A stretch of 64,000 nt of DNA, taken from the NCBI GenBank assembly GCA_021234155.1, contig JAJEKV010000074.1:60001-124000 (forward strand), read 5' to 3'. The position numbers and the translations under genes are program-made. Below, in pieces: positions 44,135-55,359 of this stretch. Position 1 is the first letter of the stretch. Each line of letters begins with the position of its first letter. The notes below the pieces were generated by a model. That model searched no databases. It was not told where the DNA came from and was given only the letters and a program-made list of their open reading frames with translations. The stretch is from Isoetes taiwanensis (taxonomy: Eukaryota; Streptophyta; Lycopodiopsida; Isoetales; Isoetaceae).

Positions 44135-44398
44135 CTTGCATTGAAGAAGCAAGCTTAGTAAGGAATATGAAGCACGCTCATGTGAACACAAAAACGCCTG
44201 GATAGAACATAGCATAAGGCTGGAATGCAGGAAAGAAATGGTTTTTGCCATTGTTGCCGCTGCCCAACCTATTTGCAAAGTAGAACCATCTTCCTTTCAA
44301 TGTAGAATAACTACAAAAGCTTAAAATTTTAAAAAGTTTTATTCTTCCTGTTATTCAAGCGTAATCACATTTGAAATAAAACATAATCAAACTCTCAC

Positions 44399-44540
44399 TT
44401 GTAGATCTCTTTTAAAAGGTAAGATGGAAGAAAAGGAAAGCCGATATTGAGCAATCGATGCATCTTGGCACTGAAATTATAGACTGAAGGCAGATGCCAA
44501 ACATCCATGAACATCCTGAGTCTGGTGATCGGATCATCAC
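44399..44540 (-). CDS. Candidate exon of an unrecognised minus-strand gene
   Basis: After an acceptor 'ggcatacag' the frame reads DDPITRLRMFMDVWHLPSVY then NFSAKMHRLLNIGFPFLPSY and LLKEIY, and ends at a good donor (GTGAGA) with two bases over. The hydrophobic/charged pattern is that of a folded helical protein. I cannot name the family. Confidence 0.45.
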
Positions 44541-44709
44541 CTGTATGCCTGAGTTATTGCAATTTCATAAGAGCAGGAAAATACCTTAATGGATGCCGCA
44601 GTGTTGCATGTGTGTTCCTTATGAAAATCCAAAAACAAAAACCCTAGCGCAGACTTCTACGATTTTTGGATCTTCGAAGACCATTGCTCCCGATTTTTGG
44701 AACAATGGT

Positions 44710-44805
44710 AAAACATTCAGGCCACCAGAAAAAACAACAATCTTAGAAAATGAAGTTAAAAAAAAAATCCAAAAAACTTTTCTGCCACACCGGATACTTT
44801 CAAAT
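44710..44805 (-). repeat. Duplicated leader-like segment, copy 1
   Basis: Read on the minus strand, the block around 'gaaaagttttttggattttt' followed by 'cttcattttctaagattgtt' resembles 50280-50375 ('gaaaaactttttagattttt', 'cttaatttcctaaggttgtg'). The two stand about 5.5 kb apart in the same orientation, each before an ATG-bearing open stretch. Confidence 0.5.
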
Positions 44806-44849
44806 TAACAAGATTGATTAAATAGAGTAAAAGCACATCTCAATATATA

Positions 44850-44877
44850 CTAGTTATGGTGCCCGGCGTTGCCGGGC
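44850..44877 (-). mobile_element. Helitron 3' terminus (hairpin + CTAG), minus strand
   Basis: On the minus strand GCCCGGC-AAC-GCCGGGC (44861-44877) is followed by ACCATAA and CTAG (44850-44853), then T. Hairpin, 7-nt spacer and CTRR end all match the terminus at 7996-8023, so the two belong to related families. The element extends to the right. A possible 5' end, TCTATATTATG on the minus strand, is at about 44980-44991, which would make a very small element; a larger extent is equally possible. Confidence 0.7.
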
Positions 44878-45662
44878 TTACTAAGGATTTGATTAGGCAG
44901 TTGTTTCTGGCTAGATTAGACAATGTGGCTTGGAAAGGGCAAGGGTAATATAGAAGTACTTCTTTAGATTGATTGACATAATATAGATTTTGTGTATGTA
45001 GTATTTAACCCATTGAAATTTGTAGTGTGGCATGCTAGTAGATGAGATAAATTAAATTCAACTTTGAGAGCATATGATTGCTTGAATATGATCTATGCAC
45101 CATAACTTAACAACTCGGCCCACTCACTTTTGTGCTCGTGAACATGTGCTCTACTAAGATTGTCGGGCCTGCTCCACTAAGATTGTCGGGCCTACCAACT
45201 ATATGTTATAAGGAGGTTGAATGTAGGTGTCTAACAATGCAAAGCATAAGAAGTTGTATCGCCAAGTGTGTTGGTCTAAGCTATTATGTAGATTTTGTTG
45301 GAAGAGCAGACCAGTAGTATCGCGACTGCAATACATAAACGCAGTCTTTTTCGATATAGAATTTTATGTACATGTTATTTGGGGAACTTAAACCTGGTTA
45401 TCTTATGTTGGACCCATTATGAGTTGTTGTGATTATAGGGCATGTGACCAACGCCTACAAATAAATTGTTCCTTGCATATATACTTCCATGTATATGAGC
45501 ATAGAAGGTTTGACACTATCGTGAAGAACAAATATACATATTGGAATGACATATTTTCATAAACAACTATACACATTGGAAGTTTTCATGCTTCTAGAGC
45601 TAGATGTTTTTTGCCTCTAAATGTTGTTGTCAGACAATAGCAACAATTTGTCATGTTATATT

Positions 45663-45752
45663 GAATGGTCTTGGGGGTGGCCGATGTCATAGTATGGATT
45701 GCAAAACGAATGGTCTTGGGGGTGGCCGATGTCATAGTATGGATTGCAAAAC
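45663..45752 (+). repeat. 45-bp tandem duplication
   Basis: The segment from 'gaatggtcttgggggtggcc' to 'ggattgcaaaac' is present twice with identical sequence. No gene is seen in the surrounding 45000-47600 beyond short open stretches. Confidence 0.95.
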
Positions 45753-47726
45753 ATCCAGCCTAAAAAGGAGGCACATAATTGGAAAATGATATCACACGTT
45801 AGTTATCCATAAGATTAACCATATGCATTTTATTTTTGGAAATCATTGGCTTCGAAAATAGTAAAGCATTGACTCTTAGAAATCAATCATTGTAGCTAGT
45901 AGTTCTCATGAAGGGATTTGCACCATTCCTATTTTAAAGAAAAAAAAAATATTGTTCATAATTGAACACTTCATAGAACCCAGAGAATGGCCGCATCCTA
46001 CAATTATCAATATGCAAGTTCCATATTTTTTCTTTGGAAATAAATAGATGACTTTAAATGGTTTAGAAGCAAATTGGTACTCCTGTCAAAATACACCAAT
46101 TGTCCTTTCTAACAATTTTAAACGGTTGCATAATTTGCCCTTTTAACAATTTTAAATGCTTTAGAACCCAATTGATGTATTTGTCAAAATACAACATGTT
46201 GCCCAATTGCCCTTTCTAGCAATTTAAGCCGAATCAACTATTCCCTTGGTAAGATTTGGATGGCCTGCTACAATGTAGAGTTTAGCCATTATGATCATTA
46301 TGCAGCACATGGGAAGCACTCATATCTCCCATCTGCATTTTCATATCCAGGCAACAAAAATGATAAGAGGCAAACTGAAAACCATAGTAATGCAAAAATG
46401 GCAAATGTGTTATAGAAGCTAGGCAGAACCAAGCATTTGCAAATGACAAAATTTGGAATCACGATGTCGAAGGAAGAACCAATTTCATTTAGATTTAATG
46501 GTAAGAATTGAGCTCCCTCCACAGCAACATCTCACTCGGCATAATCCTTATTCAGATCATGGTATGGAAACAGCCATATTTTCATCTGCTTTCAAGGTTG
46601 AAGGAATTCTAAACCTGTGGATTCTATATGCTCATTTCTCGGGCACTAAAACCATATAAATAAACAAATATCTTGTACCTCTATGTAGATGCTCGATGGT
46701 TTTGCAACGGCACTGCAGTTGCCTATGCCATCTAACCTGGCAATGCATCTCATTCTCTATCATCTTCAATTATTTTGCTGCACCTACATCTTTCAAATAA
46801 GTACCACAATGACCTATGGAATCCGAATGCTCTATGCAAGTCAATTTTAGGAATTGGTGCAATAAAATTTCCTGTTAACTACAAGGGAGCAACCTATGGA
46901 GCAGTGTTCTAGTAAGAAATACATCTATTACCTTAAGAGTAATTCTTTGTTGCACTTTTAAGTCGAATTCACTCCAAGGAAAGTAATCCAAGAATGAATT
47001 TCACTTGCCATACAAAAAAAGTACTGTCTGCTGCAACTTATGAAGCAGTCTTACACTTTTATCAAGATACATATTGAGCATCAAGCGAGAGAATGTATGT
47101 ACTTAATGAAATAGTGGATCGGATAGGCCATCAAGCTTACACGTGCAATACAGTCTATGTAAGGCATTATGCACATAAGTTGCAATAATTGGGGCTAGAC
47201 ATGGTAGTAAAACCCAAATTCTAAAAAATAACAATAACTATTAGCATAAAAACAGTGAAACTCTGCGTATCATATCATACCTTAGAATTTAGAGAACTGC
47301 TACATAGCCTCTCTCTCCAAGAAGCTCTTCTAGTTTCCATGGCATTGACGACATGTGCCCAAGAATATAGAGCCACTTAAGAACTTCCTTGTTAGAACAT
47401 CAATGAAGATGCTCTTGAGAAACATCCTTTTAAATGTTTAAAACCATTTTATCAAGCTTGCTGCATCATTGTATCACTCATTTCAACGCCTAACATGCCA
47501 TTTGCTTCTTGGAGATGACAGATGATCCAGCTCTGATTACCTACCTTATGTATGAGACAAATCATTTAAAGTAGTATTGTCATCAAGTGAGTGAAAATGA
47601 CATGAGAAGTCTGAACTTGTGTAAATCTGAGATGCCATAAAGCAGCCTCATTTGACAAAGCTTGGGTGTTTATTGCCTTGACCTCTTCATTTGCGTCTGC
47701 ACAGTTCCACTTCTGACATATTTTGC

Positions 47727-47905
47727 CCCTCAATTACTCTTAGCTCCATGCTGGGAAGCCTGCATATTGGTCCAGCAGCCTGTGGTCACTCAAGAGGCCT
47801 GCAGATGCGCATTTGGCCCTCAATTACTCTTAGCTCCATGCTGGCAATCCCGCAGATTACTCCAGCAACCTGTGGATACTCCAAAAGACCTGCAGATGCG
47901 CAATG
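47727..47905. repeat. ~90-bp tandem duplication
   Basis: 'cctcaattactcttagctcc' to 'cctgcagatgcgca' is present twice with about 10% difference. The minus strand is open in one frame in the second half (GIASMELRVIEGQ in both copies), so it may be a duplicated exon piece of the unrecognised gene. Confidence 0.75.
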
Positions 47906-48474
47906 GTTGCATTATATTTGTAGAATGGAGTTACGAAGCATAATGTATAAAATAAACTTTTAAATCACCTTCCTTGCAAATGAACATGAACATCAAGAAA
48001 GATACAATTAAGTTAAGAATCCCTTACAGATGAAAATATGAGCAGAATAGTCTATATGGAAGGTTTTCCACGTACAATTTTGTGATTGGTACTGGAAGTA
48101 GATTACTACGTTCCCAAGGAGAAGCATAAGGATTTTGGGATACGATCTGTATGTCCTTGAGGAACCATATTGATATTGGGATATATTTGACGAATAAGGA
48201 GTATTCTGGAAACCATATGCTAAGAAATTCTGCTTTTGCATCCTAGCTTTTGACCTGCATATAGAATAAATAATGGAGTATAACTTTAGTTTTGATCATG
48301 CAGAGACATTTCCTACTAAGGACAATAGAGACCTCCTGCTCTTGAACGTCAATCAATAAGAATATCTAAAGTCAAAGAAATTGTGTAGCTTGAAGGAACA
48401 TTAATGGCTGAATGCTAAACTATTTAGCTGGTCTTGCTCAGTTCACGATTGAACACAATGTCACCTTTGCAGAC

Positions 48475-48534
48475 CTGCAAGAAACTGCTTTGTGCCTTAG
48501 GGCCGTAGACATCATGTAAAAGTCCATATAAATC
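48475..48534 (-). CDS. Candidate exon of an unrecognised minus-strand gene
   Basis: An acceptor 'aatttctgcag' precedes 20 codons in phase 0, DLYGLLHDVYGPKAQSSFLQ, ending at a GTCTGC donor. It follows in phase the exon at 48870-48920. The segment at 48011-48250 may be the next exon, but its frame is not settled (two frames are open). Confidence 0.4.
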
Positions 48535-48869
48535 CTGCAGAAATTAAAGATTAGATTGGTGAATACATTAACGGAGATCAAACTTGACGTATTCAAGACG
48601 CAAGCTACATCTTAGCTATGTTTTGTAAGTAAGATAAAAAACAGATCAATAATGCATCAGTAAAAGCACAGCTCCAAAGCATAAAAGATTTTATCTTGCC
48701 TTCTAGGTCTTTACGTCAGCAACATTGTTTAATCAAAACCAATGACTCGTACATGGAACTGAGGAAAAGTTCTGTTGGCAAATAAGACATGAAGAGAAGA
48801 AACAAATCTGCATAAAGTTTAGAAAGACACAAATTTAAAATCAAGGCCTTTGCATATGAACTCCCTTAC

Positions 48870-48920
48870 CTGATTATTACTAATGTCATTAACAAAACAA
48901 AATTCCATCGTAAATACGAC
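48870..48920 (-). CDS. Candidate exon of an unrecognised minus-strand gene
   Basis: An acceptor 'atgtttgcag' precedes 17 codons in phase 0, VVFTMEFCFVNDISNNQ, ending at a strong donor CAG|GTAAGG. Both splice sites fit the consensus well. Upstream, an open frame at 49975-50262 (minus) starting MAMSTEYDFKMQNLEAVHVV could be an initial exon, but no join was established. Confidence 0.4.
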
Positions 48921-51109
48921 CTGCAAACATAAATTAGCTGTCAAAGTAAGCAAGGCCAAATATCCAGTGGAATTCAAGCACGCTCAAATAAATGCATAGG
49001 TTGGACCTGATTCTATTTTATAGAGCAGAAATAAGCATGGTCAAATAAAATAAAAGTGCATAAAACCATCTGGTGAACATGAGGTATAAATATGGCATAG
49101 ATCCAGTATAATTAGATGCCGAAACGTGAAGATGTTGAACTAAGCAAGCATAAACTTGATACGAAGAAAGAAAAATTATAAGCTTATTGTAAGCTGAAAG
49201 GCATAACCAAGTTGTTAGGTAATGTAAGAAAAATTGCCCTAAATGAATGAAAAAGTACCTTCTTCAACCAAAGCACAATAGCAACTCTTAACCCGAAATA
49301 AATGAAAAAGTACCTTCTTCAACCCGAAGCACAATAGCAAAGAAAATTATGCACAATGAAGCACAATAGCAAAGAAAATTCTGGACAAATGACAATCCAC
49401 CGCTCTATCTTTACCTAACTTATGATTAAGCACTAAATAAGCTGTTCCATTACTTTTGCCAAATATGAATCTACTGTACACTGTCTGCTACTAAAATCCT
49501 CTTAAAACATACCTCTATTATGGATCTCAGCAATCAAGACATCAAAGATATAACTAGAGCTTTTACAATTCTTTCGAGACTCTTCAAATGCTGATGCCAT
49601 AACGTATAATGGAAGCAAACCCAAAAAGGAAAACTTGGTCTTTTGAGCTCCAGAATATGTTCGACCTCTTCAAGCAAAGCTCATACAAAAACAAACTTTC
49701 AAAGAAAGAAGAAACGTATTGCAAATGGTTTGTTGCAACAGGAAGAAACAAACCTGTTCTCAAGTATCTCAGATTTTTAGCAAGCCACGTACCTCTGCCA
49801 TTAACGGGGCTCCCAAACTGGAAACTTTCGTCCACAAACGAACCTTCAAAACCTTAAAAAGCATAGACATCGGTGGTTTTAAGAAAGAAATGATTGCCCA
49901 GGAGTGCCAATGGAAGTAATCAGATCTCTTACATATTTGCTCGCCAGCAGTATACTACAACAATTCCACCAAGCTCAAGTAATCATTGCAGTCCGGGAGC
50001 GAACCCTAATTGAATACAAAACTACATGTTGGATAATTAAAATGGCAGTCCGGGGGCGAGCCATACTTGTTCTACCACAAAAAAATCCAGATGCCTGAGT
50101 TCGATGGGTTGCACGAAAATTCTCCTTCCCGATCCCTGCCATATCAAATTTGCAATCAGGCGAAACATTTTTGGTGCATCCTACGCGTCTCCCATCAAAT
50201 ACAACCACATGCACGGCCTCCAAATTTTGCATTTTAAAATCATACTCAGTGGACATGGCCAATTTTCGAAGAATCGGAAATTTTTATCGGTAAAGAAAAA
50301 CACCACAACCTTAGGAAATTAAGTTAGGAAAAAAATCTAAAAAGTTTTTCACTTGCCGGAAAAACCGAATTTAAACAATAGGATACAAGTCAATTGGGGC
50401 AAGTGCAGGTAGGTGAGAGGCGAGGTTTTTTACGTTACTTACGCCATTGTGCAATTTGGGCGGTGCTTCTAAGTATGGGGTCGATACAAAGAAGCTGAAT
50501 AGCAAAATTCCTTATGATAGAAACTTTTTGTCCACTAAGGTTGTAGGTCTTTTTCTTCTTTTTCGTCTATTGGGTGCATGTTTGTTCAAGGATGATTACT
50601 CATGAAGTTGTTATTTTTGAAAAAATTTCAGCTTAGGACTTTCCATTGTTGGAGACTTTCTATTATTGGTGACGTTCTAGGGCAATCTGCAATGTTTAAG
50701 ATTTTCTATTATTGAAGACATTCTAATGCATTCTTGAATGTTGTATAAGGCTGCATATTACACATCACAGTCTGTATTGCTATGGATTTTTGGTATAATG
50801 TTTATATATCCCAATTATTTGTATTACATACTTTGTGAGTAAGTTCAAGCTAGAGCAATCTATTGCGTGAGACTCAATATAGTATATCAACAACAACATC
50901 AACATTGCAAACAATTTTTTTTTTTGCAATTTATTGAGCAGTATATTTACTTTTTGTTAGGTCATTTAGAATGTTTGTTCTAACATTTGCATCAGATGCT
51001 CATCATTGCATGTAAAATTTCCAAAGAACTTGCTCTCTCTTGGTGCATCATGATACGATATAAGGCCATTATTTAGCATTAGTAGGGACAGGTCTTGGTT
51101 ATATTACCA
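48921..51109. other. Low-copy sequence, gene identity unclear
   Basis: 49245-49385 contains an imperfect direct repeat around 'gaagcacaatagcaaagaaa'. 49900-50400 includes an open minus-strand frame and the second leader-like segment. 50400-51100 shows nothing recognisable. Confidence 0.35.
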
Positions 51110-51240
51110 ATAGCATTATCTTTTCTTTGTGCCTTTTGGGTTTCTATGCCTTTTTTGTTGTTTGGATCCCATAGCCGATTTGGTATCCATAGATGTTAAA
51201 AACAATATCTATCTATCTACCTACCTACCTACCTACTCAA
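51110..51240 (+). mobile_element. LINE 3' tail with (ATCT)n/(ACCT)n end
   Basis: 'ggatcccatagccgatttgg' followed by 'tatccatagatgttaaaaac' matches the terminal 40 bp of the other LINEs (compare 39105-39145) and then passes into ATCT/ACCT tandem repeats at 51205-51236. The coding part is absent. Confidence 0.65.
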
Positions 51241-51719
51241 GAAGTGTGTAGTCAATAATTTGCATTTTTTAACGCATCAACTTTACATTGAAAGAACACA
51301 ACAATAAATAGAAGGCATAATCCCTCTCCACAATTAAATGAACTGACAGTGGTGCCGACACGATGGTTCTTTATAATATCGAGTTATATGGCTTGCATAG
51401 CAAGTTATGTGGAGTGGGCATCATGGGACCAAGTCAAAACCCAGAGAAAGGAATGTCTCTTTGTGCAGGAATACATGTATACTTCAGTGATTTTATTACC
51501 ATAATGTGATATGGTCTGGGTGCCTGGAGGTGTGCGATAAAGCATCGTAGAGGTTGGGACTCATGAAGGATCCACCCTCTTGGTGTGTTGGTTATCACTA
51601 AAGGTGCTAGTGTGTAACATTTGGTATCAAGCCAAGGTTCAATTCTTTGCAGCAACATTGGTGTGTTCCACATGCTTGAGGGCAAATCTCTGAACTCTAA
51701 AGCTAAACGAAGTCCGACC

Positions 51720-51993
51720 AAATCATTTAAGCAGCACGAGCGTTGTCTTATAAGCAAGAGACCAAATCATTTAAGTACGAGCGTTGTCTTATAAGCAAGA
51801 GACTAAGACAGATCCAAACAATTAACAACACTACAAGAGAGATGAAAGAAACACTCATCCAACATGCAAAGCATGAGGCCAAGAGCAAGAGGTCCACATG
51901 AACTCCAAACAATTAACAACACTACAAGAGAGATGAAAGAAACACTCATCCAACATGCAAAGCATGAGGCCAAGAGCAAGAGGTCCACATGAA
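51720..51993 (+). repeat. Tandem duplications (~48 and ~91 bp)
   Basis: 'cgagcgttgtcttataagca' occurs twice (near 51729 and 51778). A 91-bp block starting 'ccaaacaattaacaacacta' occurs at 51813 and 51905, and a third copy is at about 52886-52976, on the far side of the poly(A) retroposon. Confidence 0.9.
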
Positions 51994-52694
51994 CTCGCCT
52001 TTACCAGATTGTATAGTTGTGAAGAGCGGGCCTTGGTATAAAAAGCTGGATCTTAAGCTTCTGAATGGTCCAGAATTAGCCCGTTTGTTTCCTGATAAGG
52101 AAGCTTTTGTTAGCTTTCGTCGAGGTACTCGTGCGTCTCAGGCATCTGTTCAACATTCTTCCCAAGTTCAAGCTCCCATTGTTATTTCTTCATCTATACA
52201 TGATCAACCTTTGCCGGTTGCTTTCCATTCCTCGGCTATGGAAGATGCTCTAGATCAGTTCCGGTGGTGTCATCCTTAGCATCATCAACTGCAGCTATAG
52301 TTCCTACTACTCTCCACGTTGCTGCTTCTGCCTCTCATGCTTCTGAGGTTGTTATGGCTGATGGTCCTAATCTTCAGTGCGCTAAAGAGTCATGGCAGCA
52401 AGTCAATTGGAAGAAGGCAGCGAGGAAGAAGTCTGTGATATCATCTCATGAGGCTATCCTGCCTCGCACTATTCAATGGCATGAGAATTTGATGTCTGTT
52501 AATGATCATCTCGATGACGTAGAACATGATGACTGTAATGAGGCCATTAAACGTCTCAACGTGGCACAAAGATTATGATTATACTCTGTGTATGGGTGGT
52601 TTTGCTTAGTGGACTATTTCGTCCTCTAGGTTTTGAGTCCCATGTCACAGGTCTCTTGTATGTATCTTGATTTTCCTTGATAATAAATTGTCGT

Positions 52695-52728
<34 letters not shown>
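51989..52728 (+). mobile_element. Poly(A) retroposon with a single ORF, copy 2
   Basis: Two overlapping frames (51989-52279 and 52264-52578) form one broken ORF that is homologous to the minus-strand ORF at 15504-16022. The shared 3' segment follows ('ctaggttttgagtccca', 'cttgtatgtatcttgatttt'), then an A run at about 52700-52728. A frameshift near 52260 separates the halves. Repeat copies flank the insertion on both sides. Confidence 0.7.
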
Positions 52729-52732
<4 letters not shown>

Positions 52733-52984
52733 GCCCAAATAACAGTTTTAAAACCTCCATGGTCAAAGTAAGCATCCAAGACAATTAACCAAATGGAGCC
52801 TGCAAGAGAAGGGTTTTGATGTCACGCTTAGTGCAAGGGGAGCAGAGAAAGAAGGGATATGAGATTGAGAGCAAGAGATTAAGACAAGATCCAAACAATT
52901 AACAACACTACAAAAGAGATGAAAGAAACACCCATCCAACATGCAAAGCATGGGGCCAAGAGCAAGAGGTCCACACAAATGCTA

Positions 52985-53485
52985 CCTCTGTGCACATTTG
53001 CACATGAAGAAGTGGAGACTGATAGCCTTAATTCACACAGGTGCATATCACCTCCGAATTGAGACGTGCAAATGGTTCTGGAAGTTGCGTGAGGACAATA
53101 TTTGTTAGTGTTGCCAACAGGGTGCCATTGAGGAGAATGTCACGCTTTTCAGAACTGTCCAGCATTCACCCACATCCGAGGCCATTATGCTGAGTTGATC
53201 CCACCTAACTAGCACTCTATGTGCTGCTGGATATGACTTTGGTGGGTTCGTTGGGATCTTATCTCCAAGAGATCATGGATGAGCGCACTCGGCTATGCCC
53301 TAAGACATTGCATTGAATTAAATGTGCCATAATGTATCATTGTATACTCGGCATACCTATTACTGCCAAGGTTTTTCCCTTGAAAAGCCTTTAGGGTGAG
53401 GGTTTCTTAATCCTGTTGTATCCTTCTTGATTGGGTCCTATAGGGCCAGTTGGTCTCCATAGAGGATAAAAATCTATTCAATTCA
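52985..53485 (+). mobile_element. 5'-truncated, decayed LINE, family 2, copy D
   Basis: The DNA aligns with 38630-39165 and 23650-24165. It has an 'attcacacaggtgcatatca' segment (the IRTGA...RIET region), a decayed knuckle, a degenerate 3' hairpin ('cttgaaaagcctttagggtg') and 'gttggtctccatagaggata' before a (TTCAA)n tail. No open frame is left. Confidence 0.75.
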
Positions 53486-53559
53486 ACACTAATCTCTTGT
53501 TTTTCTTTGTCTATAACTAACACCAATTTTTCATTTGCTTTAATTTTTTTTAGTTCAAA

Positions 53560-54060
53560 TATGAAACGCTATCCCATCGATCCGAGACATCGGATCGCCA
53601 TTTTAGAATGGGACGAGCATGCATGTTTTGCATGCATGCGGGCGGCGCATGCTCGTTCTGGTTGGGAGTTCGCTATTTTAGGCGTTTAAACCCCGACTTC
53701 TCATCGGCTTCCTCTTCTCTCGGCTGATGATTACCTTATTCTCTTTGAATTGTTTTCGGGGGAGGGCTTCTTCCCTCGCTTTGGTTTGGCTAATTTGGCA
53801 TTTTTTCATCTTTGTCCTTTCTCGCCTTTAGCCTTCATCCTGTGACCTTCGTCCTCGATCCTAGTTTGTTAAGGAAGTCCTTTGGTATTGGTGGGTTTGT
53901 TGGTTTCATGCGAGAGTCCCATTCTAGAATCCCATCGATCAGAGACATCGGACGCCATTCTAGAATGGAAGAGCATGCATGTTTTGCATGCATGCGGGGC
54001 GTATGCTCGTTTGGGGAGTTCGCTATTTTAGGCGCGTTTTGGTTTCGACTTCTCGGCGGC
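53560..54060 (+). repeat. ~370-bp direct duplication with GCATGCATG hairpin
   Basis: A block including 'cccatcgatc', 'gagacatcgga', 'gagcatgcatgttttgcatg' and 'gggagttcgctattttaggc' occurs at about 53572-53690 and 53930-54040. Each has a small hairpin (gcatgcatg-ttttg-catgcatgc). A third partial trace stands at 54540-54600 ('catgcgagtcccattctaga'). Confidence 0.8.
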
Positions 54061-54289
54061 GGCTTCCTCTTCTCTCTCGCCATACCTTATTCTCTTTGAA
54101 CCCACCCTCCCCCTTCTTTGTTATTGTATTTTTATCGCGGCGGAAACGCTACGTAATCAACCCCTCCACTCACGGGAGGTTTGTTTTGTTTTGTTGTTTT
54201 GTTGGTGATGTGCAGTGCGGGTTAGCGGCGACATACGTTTGACTTTTCCATTCGTGGGTTTTGGGAGGCGATTTTTATGCCTTACGTTT

Positions 54290-54470
54290 GTCCAAGCCCC
54301 TTGCCGGCTTATCACTAGGGTTTTTCCTCGAAAACCCGAAAAGGGCGGGTTTTTAATCCGTTGATAAGCTTTCGGCAGTACACTAGCTTTTGATCTCTAT
54401 TAGCATTGTATTTTGTTGGGGTCCAAATGATATAATTGGATTTTTTCTTTATTTTTTATGGGTAGTCCGC
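54290..54470 (+). mobile_element. LINE 3' end fragment
   Basis: 'agggtttttcctcgaaaacc' followed by a 'gggcgggtttttaatcc' segment is the same 3' hairpin region as in the other family-2 LINEs, here with GAAA in the loop region. Only the 3' UTR is left. Confidence 0.65.
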
Positions 54471-54951
54471 ATGTGTGCGGCTACCCACTATCCACCATTG
54501 TAGAAAATCTGCTGAGATGAATGAGAAGCAAGTCCCGGTTTGTTGGTTTCATGCGAGTCCCATTCTAGAATGTCGCATTGCCAAAAATATGAAACGCTAT
54601 GTCGCATTGCCAAAAATGACGAGGAGCAAGTGAAGTAACATGCCATACGTAAACAATGAGTTAGATAGAATGACTCTAAAAAATAAAAGTTTATTGATAT
54701 TACGAAATTCCTTAATGATGATTGTTAATTTCATATTCATACGTGGAAGCACTAGTCACAAGAAATGACCTTTTTCTCTAAAGATTGTATTTCTTATTGG
54801 TTTTCTTTCTATAGAGAAATTCTTGCATTCTTCTATCTCTTGATCAATCTTGCTGGGGTTTGTACTAGTTTTGTACTAGTTCTATTAGTTGATAGCTTGC
54901 AGGTCTGACAGACACACTTCTATATTGTCCTGTCTTATCTGACATCTGTCT

Positions 54952-55137
54952 ATGTGGAAAGCTTTAGGCGTGCCTCAAAATTTGCGTTTCCATTCAATTT
55001 ATCACTCTACTGGTTGCGTTGGTTATGTTAGGGAGAGTGGTAATTGGTACAAAAAGTTAACCCAATATCTATTCAATGGTATAAAAAGGTCTTGCCCAGG
55101 GGGGCTTTCCCTTATACGTCAAGGCAAGTGGGTCTGA
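54952..55137 (+). pseudogene. Fragment of retroposon ORF1-like protein
   Basis: An open 61-codon stretch contains GNWYKKLTQYLFNGIKR. It is reminiscent of GPWYKKLDLKLLNGPELA in the retroposon ORF at 51989-52279. The match covers only about 20 residues; beyond it the sequences diverge. It is probably a diverged relative or a fragment. Confidence 0.35.
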
Positions 55138-55226
55138 CTTCCGGCAGTTTCTGCATCCATTATAATCAAGAATAGCAAATCACTATGAAAAACCTGTAAA
55201 TCCGGTTAACATCTTGCCTTGACGTC

Positions 55227-55355
55227 GTGGAACAGGAAGGGGCCAGGCATTCTTGCCAGCCCCCGGACCTGCAGAATTCGGTCGCGCCGGACCTGCGCTC
55301 TAGGATTCTGCATGTCAAGGGGCTGGCAAAAATGCCCTCCCCCTTCCCGTTCCAC
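55227..55355. repeat. Long imperfect foldback (inverted repeat)
   Basis: The left arm, beginning gtggaacaggaagggg, and the right arm, ending ccccttcccgttccac, are complementary over about 50 bp each with few mismatches; both contain the 'ttgccagcccc' core. The centre (about 55280-55300) is itself partly symmetrical. The ORFs on both strands here are side effects of the symmetry. Confidence 0.8.
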
Positions 55356-55359
55356 ATCA

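Noticed and set aside
48011-48250. Next exon after 48475-48534 (minus)
   Set aside because: Two frames are open, one needing a 'ctag' acceptor and the other being out of phase with the preceding exon. Neither could be preferred, so it was not listed as an exon.
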